Positions 56,368 through 64,000 of a DNA stretch of 64,000 nucleotides are shown here, piece after piece. The translations under genes and the position numbers were made by a program. Below the pieces are notes generated by a model, which worked only from the letters and a program-made list of their open reading frames with translations, did not search any database and was not told the origin of the DNA. The stretch spans positions 2,686,140 through 2,750,139 of the forward strand of contig NZ_JAGGMN010000001.1 of NCBI RefSeq assembly GCF_017875325.1. The letters are read 5' to 3'. This stretch comes from Methanofollis sp. W23 (lineage in GTDB: Archaea; Halobacteriota; Methanomicrobia; Methanomicrobiales; Methanofollaceae). How positions within the stretch are numbered: position 1 is the stretch's first letter; each line of letters begins with the position of its first letter.

Positions 56368-56698
56368 CCCCTTCCTTATAATTAGACTGTTCTTATATGC
56401 ATTGTTTAGGAGATTGTTTCCTGCATGTGTACAGGACTTGTTATCTTCAGCATCATCATTGTGTATTTCTTATTCTATAACATGGACTTACCTGGGATTA
56501 TCCAATAGGAAGATCTATCAATCCAGTGTTCAGTTGCCATTAGTGTTCGATCCTATGTACTTCTTCCAACAATTGATCCCAGGACTTTAGAATTTCGATC
56601 GATTATTGTCTCTCAAGTATTTCCCTGTCCTATCCTCTGGTCTTATGTGCATATCCTTATATCGTATTAGGACCGATTAGTACAATGTATAGCGGCCA
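56368..56698. other. Intergenic spacer between the 5S copies
   Basis: A/T-rich spacer without a supported gene. A short open frame at 56402-56590 has no family features. Near the end, 'gtgcatatccttatatcgta' (56646-56665) is a promoter-like copy of the box before tRNA-Cys. Confidence 0.5.
56646..56670 (+). promoter_or_regulatory. Promoter-like box upstream of 5S copy 2
   Basis: TATA-like 'tccttatatc' at 56654-56663, 36-45 bp before the second 5S; the flanks match the box before tRNA-Cys. Confidence 0.55.
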
Positions 56699-56817
56699 TA
56701 GCAACAGGGAAACACCTGGACTCTTTCCGAACCCAGAAGTTAAGCCTGTTCACGTATTGCCTTGTACTGAGTTGCGCGAGCACTTGGGAACGGTAGTGCG
56801 CTGCTATATTCTTCCTG
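56699..56817 (+). rRNA. 5S ribosomal RNA, copy 2
   Basis: A 119-nt copy almost identical to 5S copy 1, 331 bp downstream and with its own promoter-like box. No tRNA-Cys accompanies it, so it probably arose by duplication of the promoter and 5S. Confidence 0.95.
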
Positions 56818-57112
56818 AGCAATGAGTAGATGTCTATTTTCTATTTGTTATTCAATTCAGCTCATTCCTGCAGACACTCCTTCCCCAGGCTGTTGTGATC
56901 AGTCTTGGTGCAGGTTTATGCTTCCGGCGATCACCTGTGGATACCGTGATATCTGATCTCTCTTTTCCTTTTGCCTCGTTCTTGAAGCACTATTATAAGG
57001 TATATTCTCACATATCATCAGGCACACGGTCAGTGTCAGTTCTCGCGACAGCGTGTGTCCATCCTGAGCAGTGCGAGATCATGTCGCTCATTCAGGATGT
57101 ATGGTGATAGAG
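56818..57112. other. Intergenic region before PEP carboxylase
   Basis: No gene is supported; the open frame here lacks a ribosome-binding site. TATA-like 'cactattataaggtatat' near 56988-57005 may drive the PEP carboxylase gene. Confidence 0.4.
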
Positions 57113-58579
57113 ATGGCAGAGATTCCACGAATACCACAGTGTATGAGCACCCAGCATCCTGACAATGTTCATATCCCGTTTTTTGCTGAGAACACACAAC
57201 TCGGTGGGGAGGACGAGGTCAGGGAGGCCTACTATGCCTATTCACATCTCGGGTGCGGGGAACAGATGTGGGACTGCGAAGGGAAAGAAGTCGACAACTT
57301 TGTCGTCAAAAAACTTCTGTCTAGATATGGTCCATTCTTCCATGAACATCCCCTCGGGAAAGATGTCTTTCTGACCCTCAGGGTACCGAATCCTGAGGTA
57401 GAGAAGGCCGAGGCAAAGATCCTCCTCGAGACCCTGGAGAGCATCCCACGCTCATATGATGTCGCTCACCTATTCTCAGGTGGTACCACCCCTCCGATCT
57501 TCCAGGTTATTCTCCCGATGGCGTCATCATACCCGGCCATTGATAATATCTATCAATATTACCGCGATTTTGTGGTGGGCCAACAATACAAACGACTTGG
57601 GGGGCGTGAAAAAACAATTGCGGACTGGATAGGGCGATTTAATCCAGAAAAGATCGATGTAATCCCGCTCTTTGAAGACCAATCAAGCCTGCTCAATGCG
57701 GCCAAAATTGTAGGGCGGTACATGGAGGATAAAAACCTCGATTATCAGCGGGTCTTTCTTGCGCGTTCAGATCCCGCAATGAATTATGGGATGGTGGGGG
57801 CAATCCTCCTTGACAAAGTTGCGCTCTACCGTCTTCACCTCCTGGCCGAGGAGACCGGCGTCCCGATCTACCCGATCATCGGTGTCGGGTCCGCTCCGTT
57901 CAGGGGAAATCTCAGCCCCGAAACCGTCGAGCGCTGCACTGCAGAGTACCCAAGTGTCCACACCTTCACGGTGCAGTCGGCCTTCAAATATGACTATCCC
58001 CAGGATGAAGTCTGTAAAGCAGTCACAGATCTTGAAAAGCGTGAGGTATCTGCCCCGATGGAGATCAGAGAAGAAGACGTCCTCCCGGTGGTTGAGAAGT
58101 GCACGGTACGGTATATGGAAAGTGTCACCGCCCTCTCAGACCTTATCAATCGCGTTGCCGCCTATGTCCCGAGCCGGAGAAAGCGGAAACTCCATATCGG
58201 ACTCTTCGGGTATTCGCGGAGTATGGGCGGGGTCACCCTCCCCAGGGCGATCACCTTCACCTCGGCACTCTATTCAATCGGCCTCCCCCCTGAACTCCTC
58301 GGACTCGATGCCCTTGAGTCAGACGACATCGAGTACCTGCGTGAGGTCTACGTGAACTTCGACACTGACCTGGCCGATGCGGTGCGGTACTTCGATCCTG
58401 AATCCTCGTACGCCCCTGCGTCCCTGGTCCAGTCGGTCTGCGACCTTGTCGATGTCGAACCAGACCCAGAACACCTGGAGTGCGCGGCCTCGGTCCGCCT
58501 GGCGATGAAGGAAGGCCGGACCGCAGACGTCAGGTCCGGGATCCTCAGGGCCGCGAATATCAGGCATTTCCTGGGATGA
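57113..58579 (+). CDS. ppcA: Phosphoenolpyruvate carboxylase, archaeal type
   Basis: A 488-residue archaeal PEP carboxylase that makes oxaloacetate from PEP and bicarbonate, filling the incomplete TCA route. 'IPQCMSTQHPDNVHIPFF' opens the conserved region. Others are 'DCEGKEVDNFVVKKLL', 'IDVIPLFEDQSSLLNA', 'VFLARSDPAMNYGMVGA' and 'GVGSAPFRGNL', typical of the short archaeal enzymes (about half the length of bacterial PEPC). ATG 57113 is chosen because 'ggtga' lies five bases upstream; ATG 57101 is an alternative. It fits with TfrAB in reductive TCA steps. Confidence 0.95.
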   Translation: MAEIPRIPQCMSTQHPDNVHIPFFAENTQLGGEDEVREAYYAYSHLGCGEQMWDCEGKEVDNFVVKKLLSRYGPFFHEHPLGKDVFLTLRVPNPEVEKAEAKILLETLESIPRSYDVAHLFSGGTTPPIFQVILPMASSYPAIDNIYQYYRDFVVGQQYKRLGGREKTIADWIGRFNPEKIDVIPLFEDQSSLLNAAKIVGRYMEDKNLDYQRVFLARSDPAMNYGMVGAILLDKVALYRLHLLAEETGVPIYPIIGVGSAPFRGNLSPETVERCTAEYPSVHTFTVQSAFKYDYPQDEVCKAVTDLEKREVSAPMEIREEDVLPVVEKCTVRYMESVTALSDLINRVAAYVPSRRKRKLHIGLFGYSRSMGGVTLPRAITFTSALYSIGLPPELLGLDALESDDIEYLREVYVNFDTDLADAVRYFDPESSYAPASLVQSVCDLVDVEPDPEHLECAASVRLAMKEGRTADVRSGILRAANIRHFLG

Positions 58580-59314
58580 TACCTCATTAGAAGGTCTCTG
58601 GATTTTGGCTCTGTAGAACCCTTCCCACATCGAGCGCGCTGGGGGCGCGGCCCCCTGACCTCGGTACGAAGATTGAACTGGGAAGGCACAATCAATGGAC
58701 ATGAAAAGTCACTTTTTCAACACAGCCTGGATTCTGAATAATCATCTCAGTGAGGCGGGACGTGCTGCTCCCTGTTCCTCCCGCGCCAGTGCCGGGGCCA
58801 GGGGAGGACGGGAAGCAATCATCCCCAATTTATGTTCGTCGATTGTGCCTTCCAGGTCCAATCTTTATCGCTGAGGACCGGAGACGGAGTTCCCCTATAT
58901 CACAGAATCATTCCCACCTTCTCGTGGAATCTTTCGACGATGAGAAGCGAAGGTGGCGCTGGGGTGCTCCCTCTCTTATGAGGAGATGGACCGCACCCAT
59001 CAGGACGTTGAAACGCCGCTCAGGACAATGTTCTCAGAATATTTTCATCAGATATGTGTGAGTCTGGATCCTATTCTGTGGTGCCCCTCACTTTTTTTGG
59101 TTCGAGTATGATTCAACTGCCTTCCCCCATCTTCTCGCCGGGGGCGAGTGCCGCCCGGACCTCTGGGATGTGGATTGGGCCGGGAAAGCACCATCAATGA
59201 CCATGGAGAGAGGATTTCCATCTCTCTAAGAGAACTATTGAAAAGATTAATTGAGAGGGAGCGTGAGGACACCACCTCTATCTTCATATACTGCGACTCC
59301 CATCACGCCTTTTC
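58580..59314. repeat. Intergenic region with dispersed repeat segments
   Basis: No gene is supported. 'ggctctgtagaacccttccc' at 58617-58636 is a left element end, followed by 'gctgggggcgcggccccc'. A further repeat-like body lies at 59112-59195 ('ccatcttctcgccgggggcg'). A/T-rich sequence near 59225-59290 may hold the promoter of the next gene. Confidence 0.5.
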
Positions 59315-59854
59315 ATGTCACGTCATGTACCATATCTCATCGCTCTCCTGGCCGTGACCGTCGTCGTCGGGGGAGCGGAGGCCGAGACAAGAGGGATGAT
59401 CAATATTGACGCCGTCGAGGCCGACACCCAGGAAAGTCTGGTGATCTTCGGGACGACAAATATCGCCCCTGGAAATACACTGCAGGTCGAGGTGACCTCG
59501 TCGGGCTTTGAGCCAGTAGGGAAAGAGACCGAAGTACCGGCATATGGAGCACGCGGGACGGTGACAGTCGAGGCCGGGGCGCCGCTGAACACCTGGGAAT
59601 TCGCGACCGAGGTCGACCTCCCGCCTGATGAGTACACCGTCACGGTCATGTGGATCGAAGGGGACGCACAGGCAAGCACCACCTTCACTGTCACTGAGGA
59701 GATGACCGGGACGGTCACGACGACTGCCAATGCCACGACGTCAGTACCTGAAACCCCTGAAACCCTGAAGACGCCTCCAACCGAGGCCGCGACTGGAGGG
59801 ATAGCGAATGCCCTTGGACTTCTTGGTGCGGCGCTCTTCATCCGCCGAAGATAA
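59315..59854 (+). CDS. Secreted protein with C-terminal sorting-like anchor
   Basis: A 179-residue protein with signal peptide ('YLIALLAVTVVVGGAEA', residues 7-23), a single beta-sandwich-like domain ('RGMINIDAVEADTQESLVIF', 'TLQVEVTSSGFEPVG'), a Thr/Pro-rich linker (about 130-160) and a short C-terminal hydrophobic segment with an Arg tail ('ALGLLGAALFIRRR'). That end resembles archaeosortase-type CTERM signals, but no PGF motif is visible. Function unknown; surface-exposed. It lies 26 bp before the propeller gene. Confidence 0.77.
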   Translation: MSRHVPYLIALLAVTVVVGGAEAETRGMINIDAVEADTQESLVIFGTTNIAPGNTLQVEVTSSGFEPVGKETEVPAYGARGTVTVEAGAPLNTWEFATEVDLPPDEYTVTVMWIEGDAQASTTFTVTEEMTGTVTTTANATTSVPETPETLKTPPTEAATGGIANALGLLGAALFIRRR

Positions 59855-59880
59855 ATAGAGGCACCAAGAGATCTCCCTCC

Positions 59881-61182
59881 ATGACACAGAAGATAGTATG
59901 GGCTGTGGTTTTCGTGTCCATCACACTCTGTTCCCTCTGCAGTGTCGTGGCCGCAGAAGAGACGGTTCCTGACTGGATATATGACACAGAATGGACGGTG
60001 CGCGGGGTCTCCGTCTCTGCAGACAGCGCACTGGTCGCAGCAGGTGGAGACGATGGGACGGTCACGCTCCTTGGCCCTGACGGCGAGGTGCGCTGGGAGG
60101 AGAACGCCCGGGCAAAGGTGAACAGTGTCTCGGTTGCGCCGAATGGGAGTGCGGTGGGCGCGGCCTCTTCTGACAACCGTGTCTACCTCTACGAGATCGA
60201 CGGAAAGAAACGCTGGAGTTACCTCTTGCCAGGAAGAGGGTTTGGTGTCGCGCTCGCCGACGGTGGGAAATATGTGGCCGCCGGTGGATCGGACGGCCGC
60301 GTCTACCTCTTCGACGGTGAGGGAGAAGTTCTCTGGAAATATAAATCTGGAGACGACCTTCTCTGCACTGCGATCACCCCGGACGGATCGCGGATCGCCG
60401 CGGGGTCTGCCGACAACCAGGTCTACCTCTTCGAGAGATCAGGTGCACTTCTCTGGACGAAGGCGATCTTTGGGGATGTGCTGGGAGTTTCGATCTCACC
60501 TGACGGTGGATATATCGCGGCAGGCACGTCTGAAGGGGGGGTCTACCTCTTCTCTGCAGAGGGCGAACTCCTCTGGGAGACAAGGGCTGGAGGATCGGTC
60601 ACCTCGGTCTCCATGACCGAAGACGCACGGAATGTTGCCATAGGATCGCTTGACAGAACTTTTGTGGTCCTCGAGAAAGACGGAGAGACTCTCCTGACCG
60701 GAGAGACCGGCGCGGGGATCAGGGCGGTCGCCCTTTCATCTGACGGTCTCAGTCTGATCACCGGGGATAATGACGGGGTGGTGCAGGGCTATACCATGGC
60801 CACGGCAAAACCCACTGAAACCCCTATTGAAGTTCCAACGGCCGCCCCCACGCTGGAAACCACAGTTTCGACCGGCACCCTGGTTGTCTCCTCTGATCCT
60901 GCAGGCGCGGCGGTCTATATCGACAACCTCCTCGTCGGCAGGACCCCGGTCACGGTCCCGGACCGTGCGCCCGGCAACTACTCGGTCACTCTTGAACTCG
61001 AAGGGTATGAACCCTGGAGCGGAGAGGTTCAGGTCCAGGCCGGGACGACGACACCTGTCAACGGCACGCTCACCCCACGTCCCGAGACGACCCAGACCAG
61101 GGCAGGAGCTCCGCTTCCGGTCATGGCCCTCTTTGGGACCGCACTCGCTGCGGTCGCCATCGGCCTGAAGAAAAAGGACTAA
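59881..61182 (+). CDS. Secreted beta-propeller protein with PEGA domain
   Basis: A 433-residue protein with a signal peptide (residues 1-25, 'VFVSITLCSLCSVVAA'). Residues about 28-310 form a beta-propeller of about seven blades, each with a repeat such as 'VYLFDGEGEVLWKY' or 'VYLFSAEGELLWET'. A Thr/Pro linker (about 310-335) leads to a PEGA domain ('GTLVVSSDPAGAAVYIDNL', residues about 338-400). A final hydrophobic segment and Lys tail ('GTALAAVAIGLKKKD') anchor it. Likely cell-surface; function unknown. It is probably co-transcribed with the preceding gene. Confidence 0.85.
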   Translation: MTQKIVWAVVFVSITLCSLCSVVAAEETVPDWIYDTEWTVRGVSVSADSALVAAGGDDGTVTLLGPDGEVRWEENARAKVNSVSVAPNGSAVGAASSDNRVYLYEIDGKKRWSYLLPGRGFGVALADGGKYVAAGGSDGRVYLFDGEGEVLWKYKSGDDLLCTAITPDGSRIAAGSADNQVYLFERSGALLWTKAIFGDVLGVSISPDGGYIAAGTSEGGVYLFSAEGELLWETRAGGSVTSVSMTEDARNVAIGSLDRTFVVLEKDGETLLTGETGAGIRAVALSSDGLSLITGDNDGVVQGYTMATAKPTETPIEVPTAAPTLETTVSTGTLVVSSDPAGAAVYIDNLLVGRTPVTVPDRAPGNYSVTLELEGYEPWSGEVQVQAGTTTPVNGTLTPRPETTQTRAGAPLPVMALFGTALAAVAIGLKKKD

Positions 61183-61204
61183 AAATTTTGTCCCTCAAAA
61201 TCTC

Positions 61205-61441
61205 GGCTTTGTAGAAACCCTCGCCTCTTGTGTGGGGGAGACGTGTGTCACCCCCCTTCTTATCTCTTTGGCCGGGGGCTCTGCCCCCGGACCGGACCTC
61301 CGAGACCACGATAGGGTCGGGAAGGCAGAATCGATGACCATAAAGAAAGTGCTGTCGCCCTCGCCCTATCGTGTGGCGGGGGGTTCGGGGGGCGGCACGC
61401 CCCCCGCCAGAGGGATTCATCAAGAGGATTTCTACAGAGCC
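61205..61441. repeat. Dispersed inverted-end intergenic element, best preserved copy
   Basis: A 237-bp element with left end 'ggctttgtagaaaccctc' and right end 'gaggatttctacagagcc', which are inverted repeats with about 16 of 18 matching bases. Inside, 'gggggctctgcccccgg' and 'ggggggcggcacgcccccc' are self-complementary. It directly follows the propeller gene. No open frame of significance. Confidence 0.75.
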
Positions 61442-61649
61442 AAATTTTCCAAGATTGGAGAGTCAGTGGAGATCTTGTTCGGTTGCCGCCCCTCTTTCTT
61501 TCTCTTATTGTCCTGGGGGTTTCCGGGGGTGAAACCCCTCGACGCGGACGACAGGAAAGACCCTATAGTGAGGGCGGCCGATCAGATCGACGGCCTTCTA
61601 GACCCTATCGTCATCCCAGAAAACCCAAAAAAAGAGACAGAGATCCAAT
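61442..61649. other. Short intergenic region after the element
   Basis: No gene is seen. An A-run 'cccaaaaaaag' at 61626-61634 gives a T tract on the gltX transcript strand after its stop, a likely terminator. Confidence 0.45.
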
Positions 61650-63335
61650 TCACCGGTGTGCAAAGAACGCCATGACCCGGCCGTCCTCGACCCGATCGAT
61701 GCGTGCAAAGCCCACCCGCTCGAACTGGACCGTCCCGCCGACATGCTCTGCGACTTCTGGCTCGCAGACCCCGTCGAGATCGCCCTCTGGAGTGCGGAGC
61801 GTGCATGGAACTCCATATCCTGCCGGGAGCCACTGGATGATCGGGGCCTTTGCCTCGCGTGCCGCCGCGAGGTCATCGCCTGCGTATGCTGCCTGCCCTT
61901 CTCCCTTCACCTCGATGTTGAAGAGATCCTTGAGACGAACCATCGCCGTCCCCTCCACCTCGGCCGCCGGGAGGACGACCCCCCCGGTGAACTCCAGGGT
62001 GCGCATCCCCCTCTTCTCGTCGCCTGGGTATCTCGGCACCTCTGCCGTCTGCTCAGGCGCCCCCTCCACCTCGTAGCGTGCCGGGTCAGGGACAAAGAAG
62101 AACCGATCTGAAGTCTCGTCGATGACCGCCTTGTTCTGAGCATACAGATTCTCCCACGAAAACGAGATATCCGTATCCCCGGTCCCGAGATCGACCATCG
62201 CCTGGCACACCGCCTCAGGCTGGATCCCCCGGCGTGCGATCGCCCGCAAGGTCCCCAGGTGGATATCGTCCCAGCCCGTATAGGTCCCCTCGTCGATCCC
62301 CTGGTGCATCGAAGACGTCGAGAGGACCAGTCCCTCGATGGACATCCGGCCATAATGGCGATACACTGGTGGCTTCCAACCGAAATAGTCAAAGATATAC
62401 CGCTGCCGCCTGGTGTTGGCGATGTGGTCCTTGCCCCTGATCACATGGGTGATCCCAAGGAGATGATCGTCGACCACCACCGAGAAGTTCATCAGCGGAT
62501 AGACCTTTGCTTCGATCCGCGGGTGGGCCGGGGCGTCGACGATCCTGAAGATGGAGAAGTCCCTGATCGCCGGGTCAGGGTGTTCCAGATCGGTCTTGAC
62601 GCGGACTGTCACCTGTCCCTCGGCAAACCCGCCAGAGAGCATCTGTTCCCAGAGTTCCAGGTTCTCCTCGATGGTATGTGACCGGCACGGACAGGCCTTC
62701 TTGGCAAGTTTCAGTTCCCTGAACCGCCCTGCATCGCAGGTGCAGACATACGCTCCACCCAGTTCGATGAGTTTCCTGCCCAGGTCATAGTAGATATCCA
62801 TCCGGTCGGACTGGTAGACAATATCGGTCACCCCAAGTCCCATCCACTCGATATCCTCCTGGACCATTCTATATGCCTCAGGGTCCACCCGGCGCGGGTC
62901 GGTGTCTTCGATCCGCAGGACATAGCGCCCGCCGTACCGCTTCACATAGGCGTCATTGAGAAATGCCGCCCGGGCATGACCAAGGTGGAGCGGGCCTGAG
63001 GGGTTGGGGGCAAACCGCATGACCACGCCGCCCTCGCTCTCTTCCAGGGGGGGAAGTTCTTTCTTCTCTTTCTTTTTCTTCTTCCCCGTGTCCATCTCGC
63101 CGGCGACCTCTGGAGCGAGTTCGGCAAGTTTTGCCTTCCACGTCTCCGGGTCCATCGCCGCCACCTCGGCCAGCACCTCGTCGAGGGCTGCCGGGAGTTC
63201 TTTTGCGTGCGGCCTGAGTTCAGGATGGGTGCCAAGCACCTTGCCCATCACCGCCTTCGCCCTGGGGACGCTGCCATGCTTTGCCGCGTTCTCGAGCGCG
63301 TAGACGAGGAGGATTTGTCTGAGCGCTGCGTCCAT
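61650..63335 (-). CDS. gltX: Glutamyl-tRNA synthetase
   Basis: A 561-residue archaeal-type GluRS. Residues 1-105 form an N-terminal extension with a lysine stretch ('GKKKKKEKK'). The class I HIGH motif is 'PNPSGPLHLGHA' (about residues 111-121), with 'YVLRIEDTDPRR' beside it. A zinc-binding-like segment is 'YVCTCDAGRF' with 'ACPCRSH'. The KMSKS motif is the variant 'LSTSSM'. The C-terminal beta-barrel tRNA anticodon domain is of the archaeal/eukaryotic type. In methanogens without GlnRS it usually charges both tRNA-Glu and tRNA-Gln; this is an inference. It overlaps nothing, and its start is 1 bp from the next gene's end. Confidence 0.96.
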   Translation of the reverse strand: MDAALRQILLVYALENAAKHGSVPRAKAVMGKVLGTHPELRPHAKELPAALDEVLAEVAAMDPETWKAKLAELAPEVAGEMDTGKKKKKEKKELPPLEESEGGVVMRFAPNPSGPLHLGHARAAFLNDAYVKRYGGRYVLRIEDTDPRRVDPEAYRMVQEDIEWMGLGVTDIVYQSDRMDIYYDLGRKLIELGGAYVCTCDAGRFRELKLAKKACPCRSHTIEENLELWEQMLSGGFAEGQVTVRVKTDLEHPDPAIRDFSIFRIVDAPAHPRIEAKVYPLMNFSVVVDDHLLGITHVIRGKDHIANTRRQRYIFDYFGWKPPVYRHYGRMSIEGLVLSTSSMHQGIDEGTYTGWDDIHLGTLRAIARRGIQPEAVCQAMVDLGTGDTDISFSWENLYAQNKAVIDETSDRFFFVPDPARYEVEGAPEQTAEVPRYPGDEKRGMRTLEFTGGVVLPAAEVEGTAMVRLKDLFNIEVKGEGQAAYAGDDLAAAREAKAPIIQWLPAGYGVPCTLRTPEGDLDGVCEPEVAEHVGGTVQFERVGFARIDRVEDGRVMAFFAHR

Positions 63336-63336
63336 C

Positions 63337-64000
63337 TCAGAAACTCCTGCTGATGAAAAACTCCACCAGGTCTTCTAAGTGCTGGCGCTCCTTGCACTCT
63401 GGCAGGACTGTGAGAGCGTGCTTGGCCGTCGCCACTTTCTCCTCGGCGACCCGCCTGACCGCGTCGACCACCCCGGCCTCCTTCAGTTCGGCGATCGCCC
63501 TGTCCACTTCCTCGGGCGTGAGGTCAGGACGGCGGTACTTCGAGAGGTTGAGCCCCTTCTCCCGCGCCGTGATCGCGATGAGCGTCTGTTTGCCCTCGCG
63601 CAGGTCAGATCCACGGTCCTTCCCGCTCTTCTCAGGGGGAGCGATGAAGTCGATGAGGTCATCCTGAATCTGGAAGGCGATCCCGGCGTTCATCCCGTAC
63701 TGGTAGAGTGCGTCGACCTGGACGGCGTTCCCCCCGGCCAGAACCCCTCCAATGGCTGCCGATGCCGCATACAGGGCCCCAGTCTTCTTCCCGGCCATCT
63801 CGAGATATTCAAAGGCGTCGACCTCTTTCTCGGCCTTTTCGAAGGCCATGTCCTGGTGTTGCCCCTCGCAGATCTCGGCGCACGTCCGTGCCAGCATCGC
63901 GACCGCCTTCACCCGCGCCCGGTCGTCGGCGACCGCATGGGTAATGAACTCGAAGGCTTTCGCATACAGGACATCGCCTGCCAGGATCGCCGTCGGTTCG
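63337..64000 (-). CDS. Polyprenyl diphosphate synthase (GGPP/FPP synthase type), 5' part outside window
   Basis: The visible part is about 220 residues of a trans-prenyltransferase that makes isoprenoid chains for archaeal membrane lipids. At the window edge 'EPTAILAGDVLYAKAFEF' is in frame; the first DDxxD motif lies beyond the window. The second Asp motif is 'FQIQDDLIDF', and 'GQHQDM' precedes it. 'GSDLREGKQTLIAI' is the terminal conserved block. The internal GTG at 63912 is not the start. Its stop lies 1 bp before the gltX ATG, suggesting one transcript. Chain length cannot be determined from this part. Confidence 0.9.
   Translation of the reverse strand, partial: EPTAILAGDVLYAKAFEFITHAVADDRARVKAVAMLARTCAEICEGQHQDMAFEKAEKEVDAFEYLEMAGKKTGALYAASAAIGGVLAGGNAVQVDALYQYGMNAGIAFQIQDDLIDFIAPPEKSGKDRGSDLREGKQTLIAITAREKGLNLSKYRRPDLTPEEVDRAIAELKEAGVVDAVRRVAEEKVATAKHALTVLPECKERQHLEDLVEFFISRSF

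Noticed and set aside
63337-63912. Complete 191-residue prenyl synthase starting at GTG 63912
   Set aside because: The frame continues upstream with family sequence ('ILAGDVLYAKAFE') to the window edge, so the gene is only partly inside.

Overview
The window looks like a piece of chromosome from a hydrogenotrophic methanogen of the order Methanomicrobiales; a relative of Methanofollis or Methanoculleus fits best, but that is an inference from gene content and high G+C, not a search. Supporting genes are the coenzyme F420 genes cofC and cofE, thiol:fumarate reductase tfrAB, archaeal-type PEP carboxylase, Sm-like protein next to ribosomal protein eL37, archaeal SepF, a ZPR1-type protein, archaeal GluRS and a euryarchaeal rRNA operon. 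TATA-like boxes rather than -10/-35 sites precede most operons, and several genes appear leaderless.

Layout. 0.4-9.9 kb: chorismate mutase, an M50 membrane protease, three Isf-type flavoproteins, a multi-PAS histidine kinase, a thiol/peroxide-defence operon (zinc ribbon, a 41-residue desulforedoxin-like protein, AhpD-like protein, peroxiredoxin), a CDF metal transporter, RadC and rubrerythrin. 10.6-19.8 kb: a second histidine kinase, an HD protein, a Kef-type antiporter, a glutaredoxin-thioredoxin reductase fusion with a decayed antiporter fragment upstream, and tfrBA. 19.9-27.4 kb: aspartokinase-purM, lsm-eL37-purF, PUA protein, sepF, zpr1, and four tandem initiator tRNA-Met genes. 27.5-30.8 kb: thioredoxin, a pterin dehydratase-like protein and an Lhr-like helicase. 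30.9-39.8 kb: an envelope module (DUF4350-like protein, MoxR ATPase, DUF58 protein, two uncharacterised membrane proteins, a DUF1616-like protein and two surface proteins). 40.4-44.6 kb: cofC converging on a glyA-folD-DHPS-cofE operon. 45.4-50.6 kb: a coiled-coil protein with smc-scpA-scpB. 50.6-56.8 kb: the rRNA operon, 16S-tRNA-Ala-23S-tRNA-Cys-5S plus a second 5S, with about six tandem promoters. 57.1-64 kb: PEP carboxylase, two secreted proteins, gltX and the 3' part of a prenyl diphosphate synthase.

How the genes fit together. TfrAB makes heterodisulfide and succinate, and PEP carboxylase supplies oxaloacetate, both serving the incomplete reductive TCA route. GlyA and FolD point to C1 transfer for serine/glycine and purines, matching the nearby purM and purF. 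Rubrerythrin, peroxiredoxin, desulforedoxin-like protein, thioredoxin and the Grx-TrxR fusion form a dispersed oxygen and peroxide defence set.

The most unusual signals are a family of roughly 220-240 bp intergenic elements with shared inverted ends, four tandem initiator tRNAs of which three have C33, the tandem rRNA promoters, tRNA-Cys placed before 5S, and repeated use of one symmetric TATA box between divergent genes. No CRISPR array, transposase, integrase or phage gene was seen.
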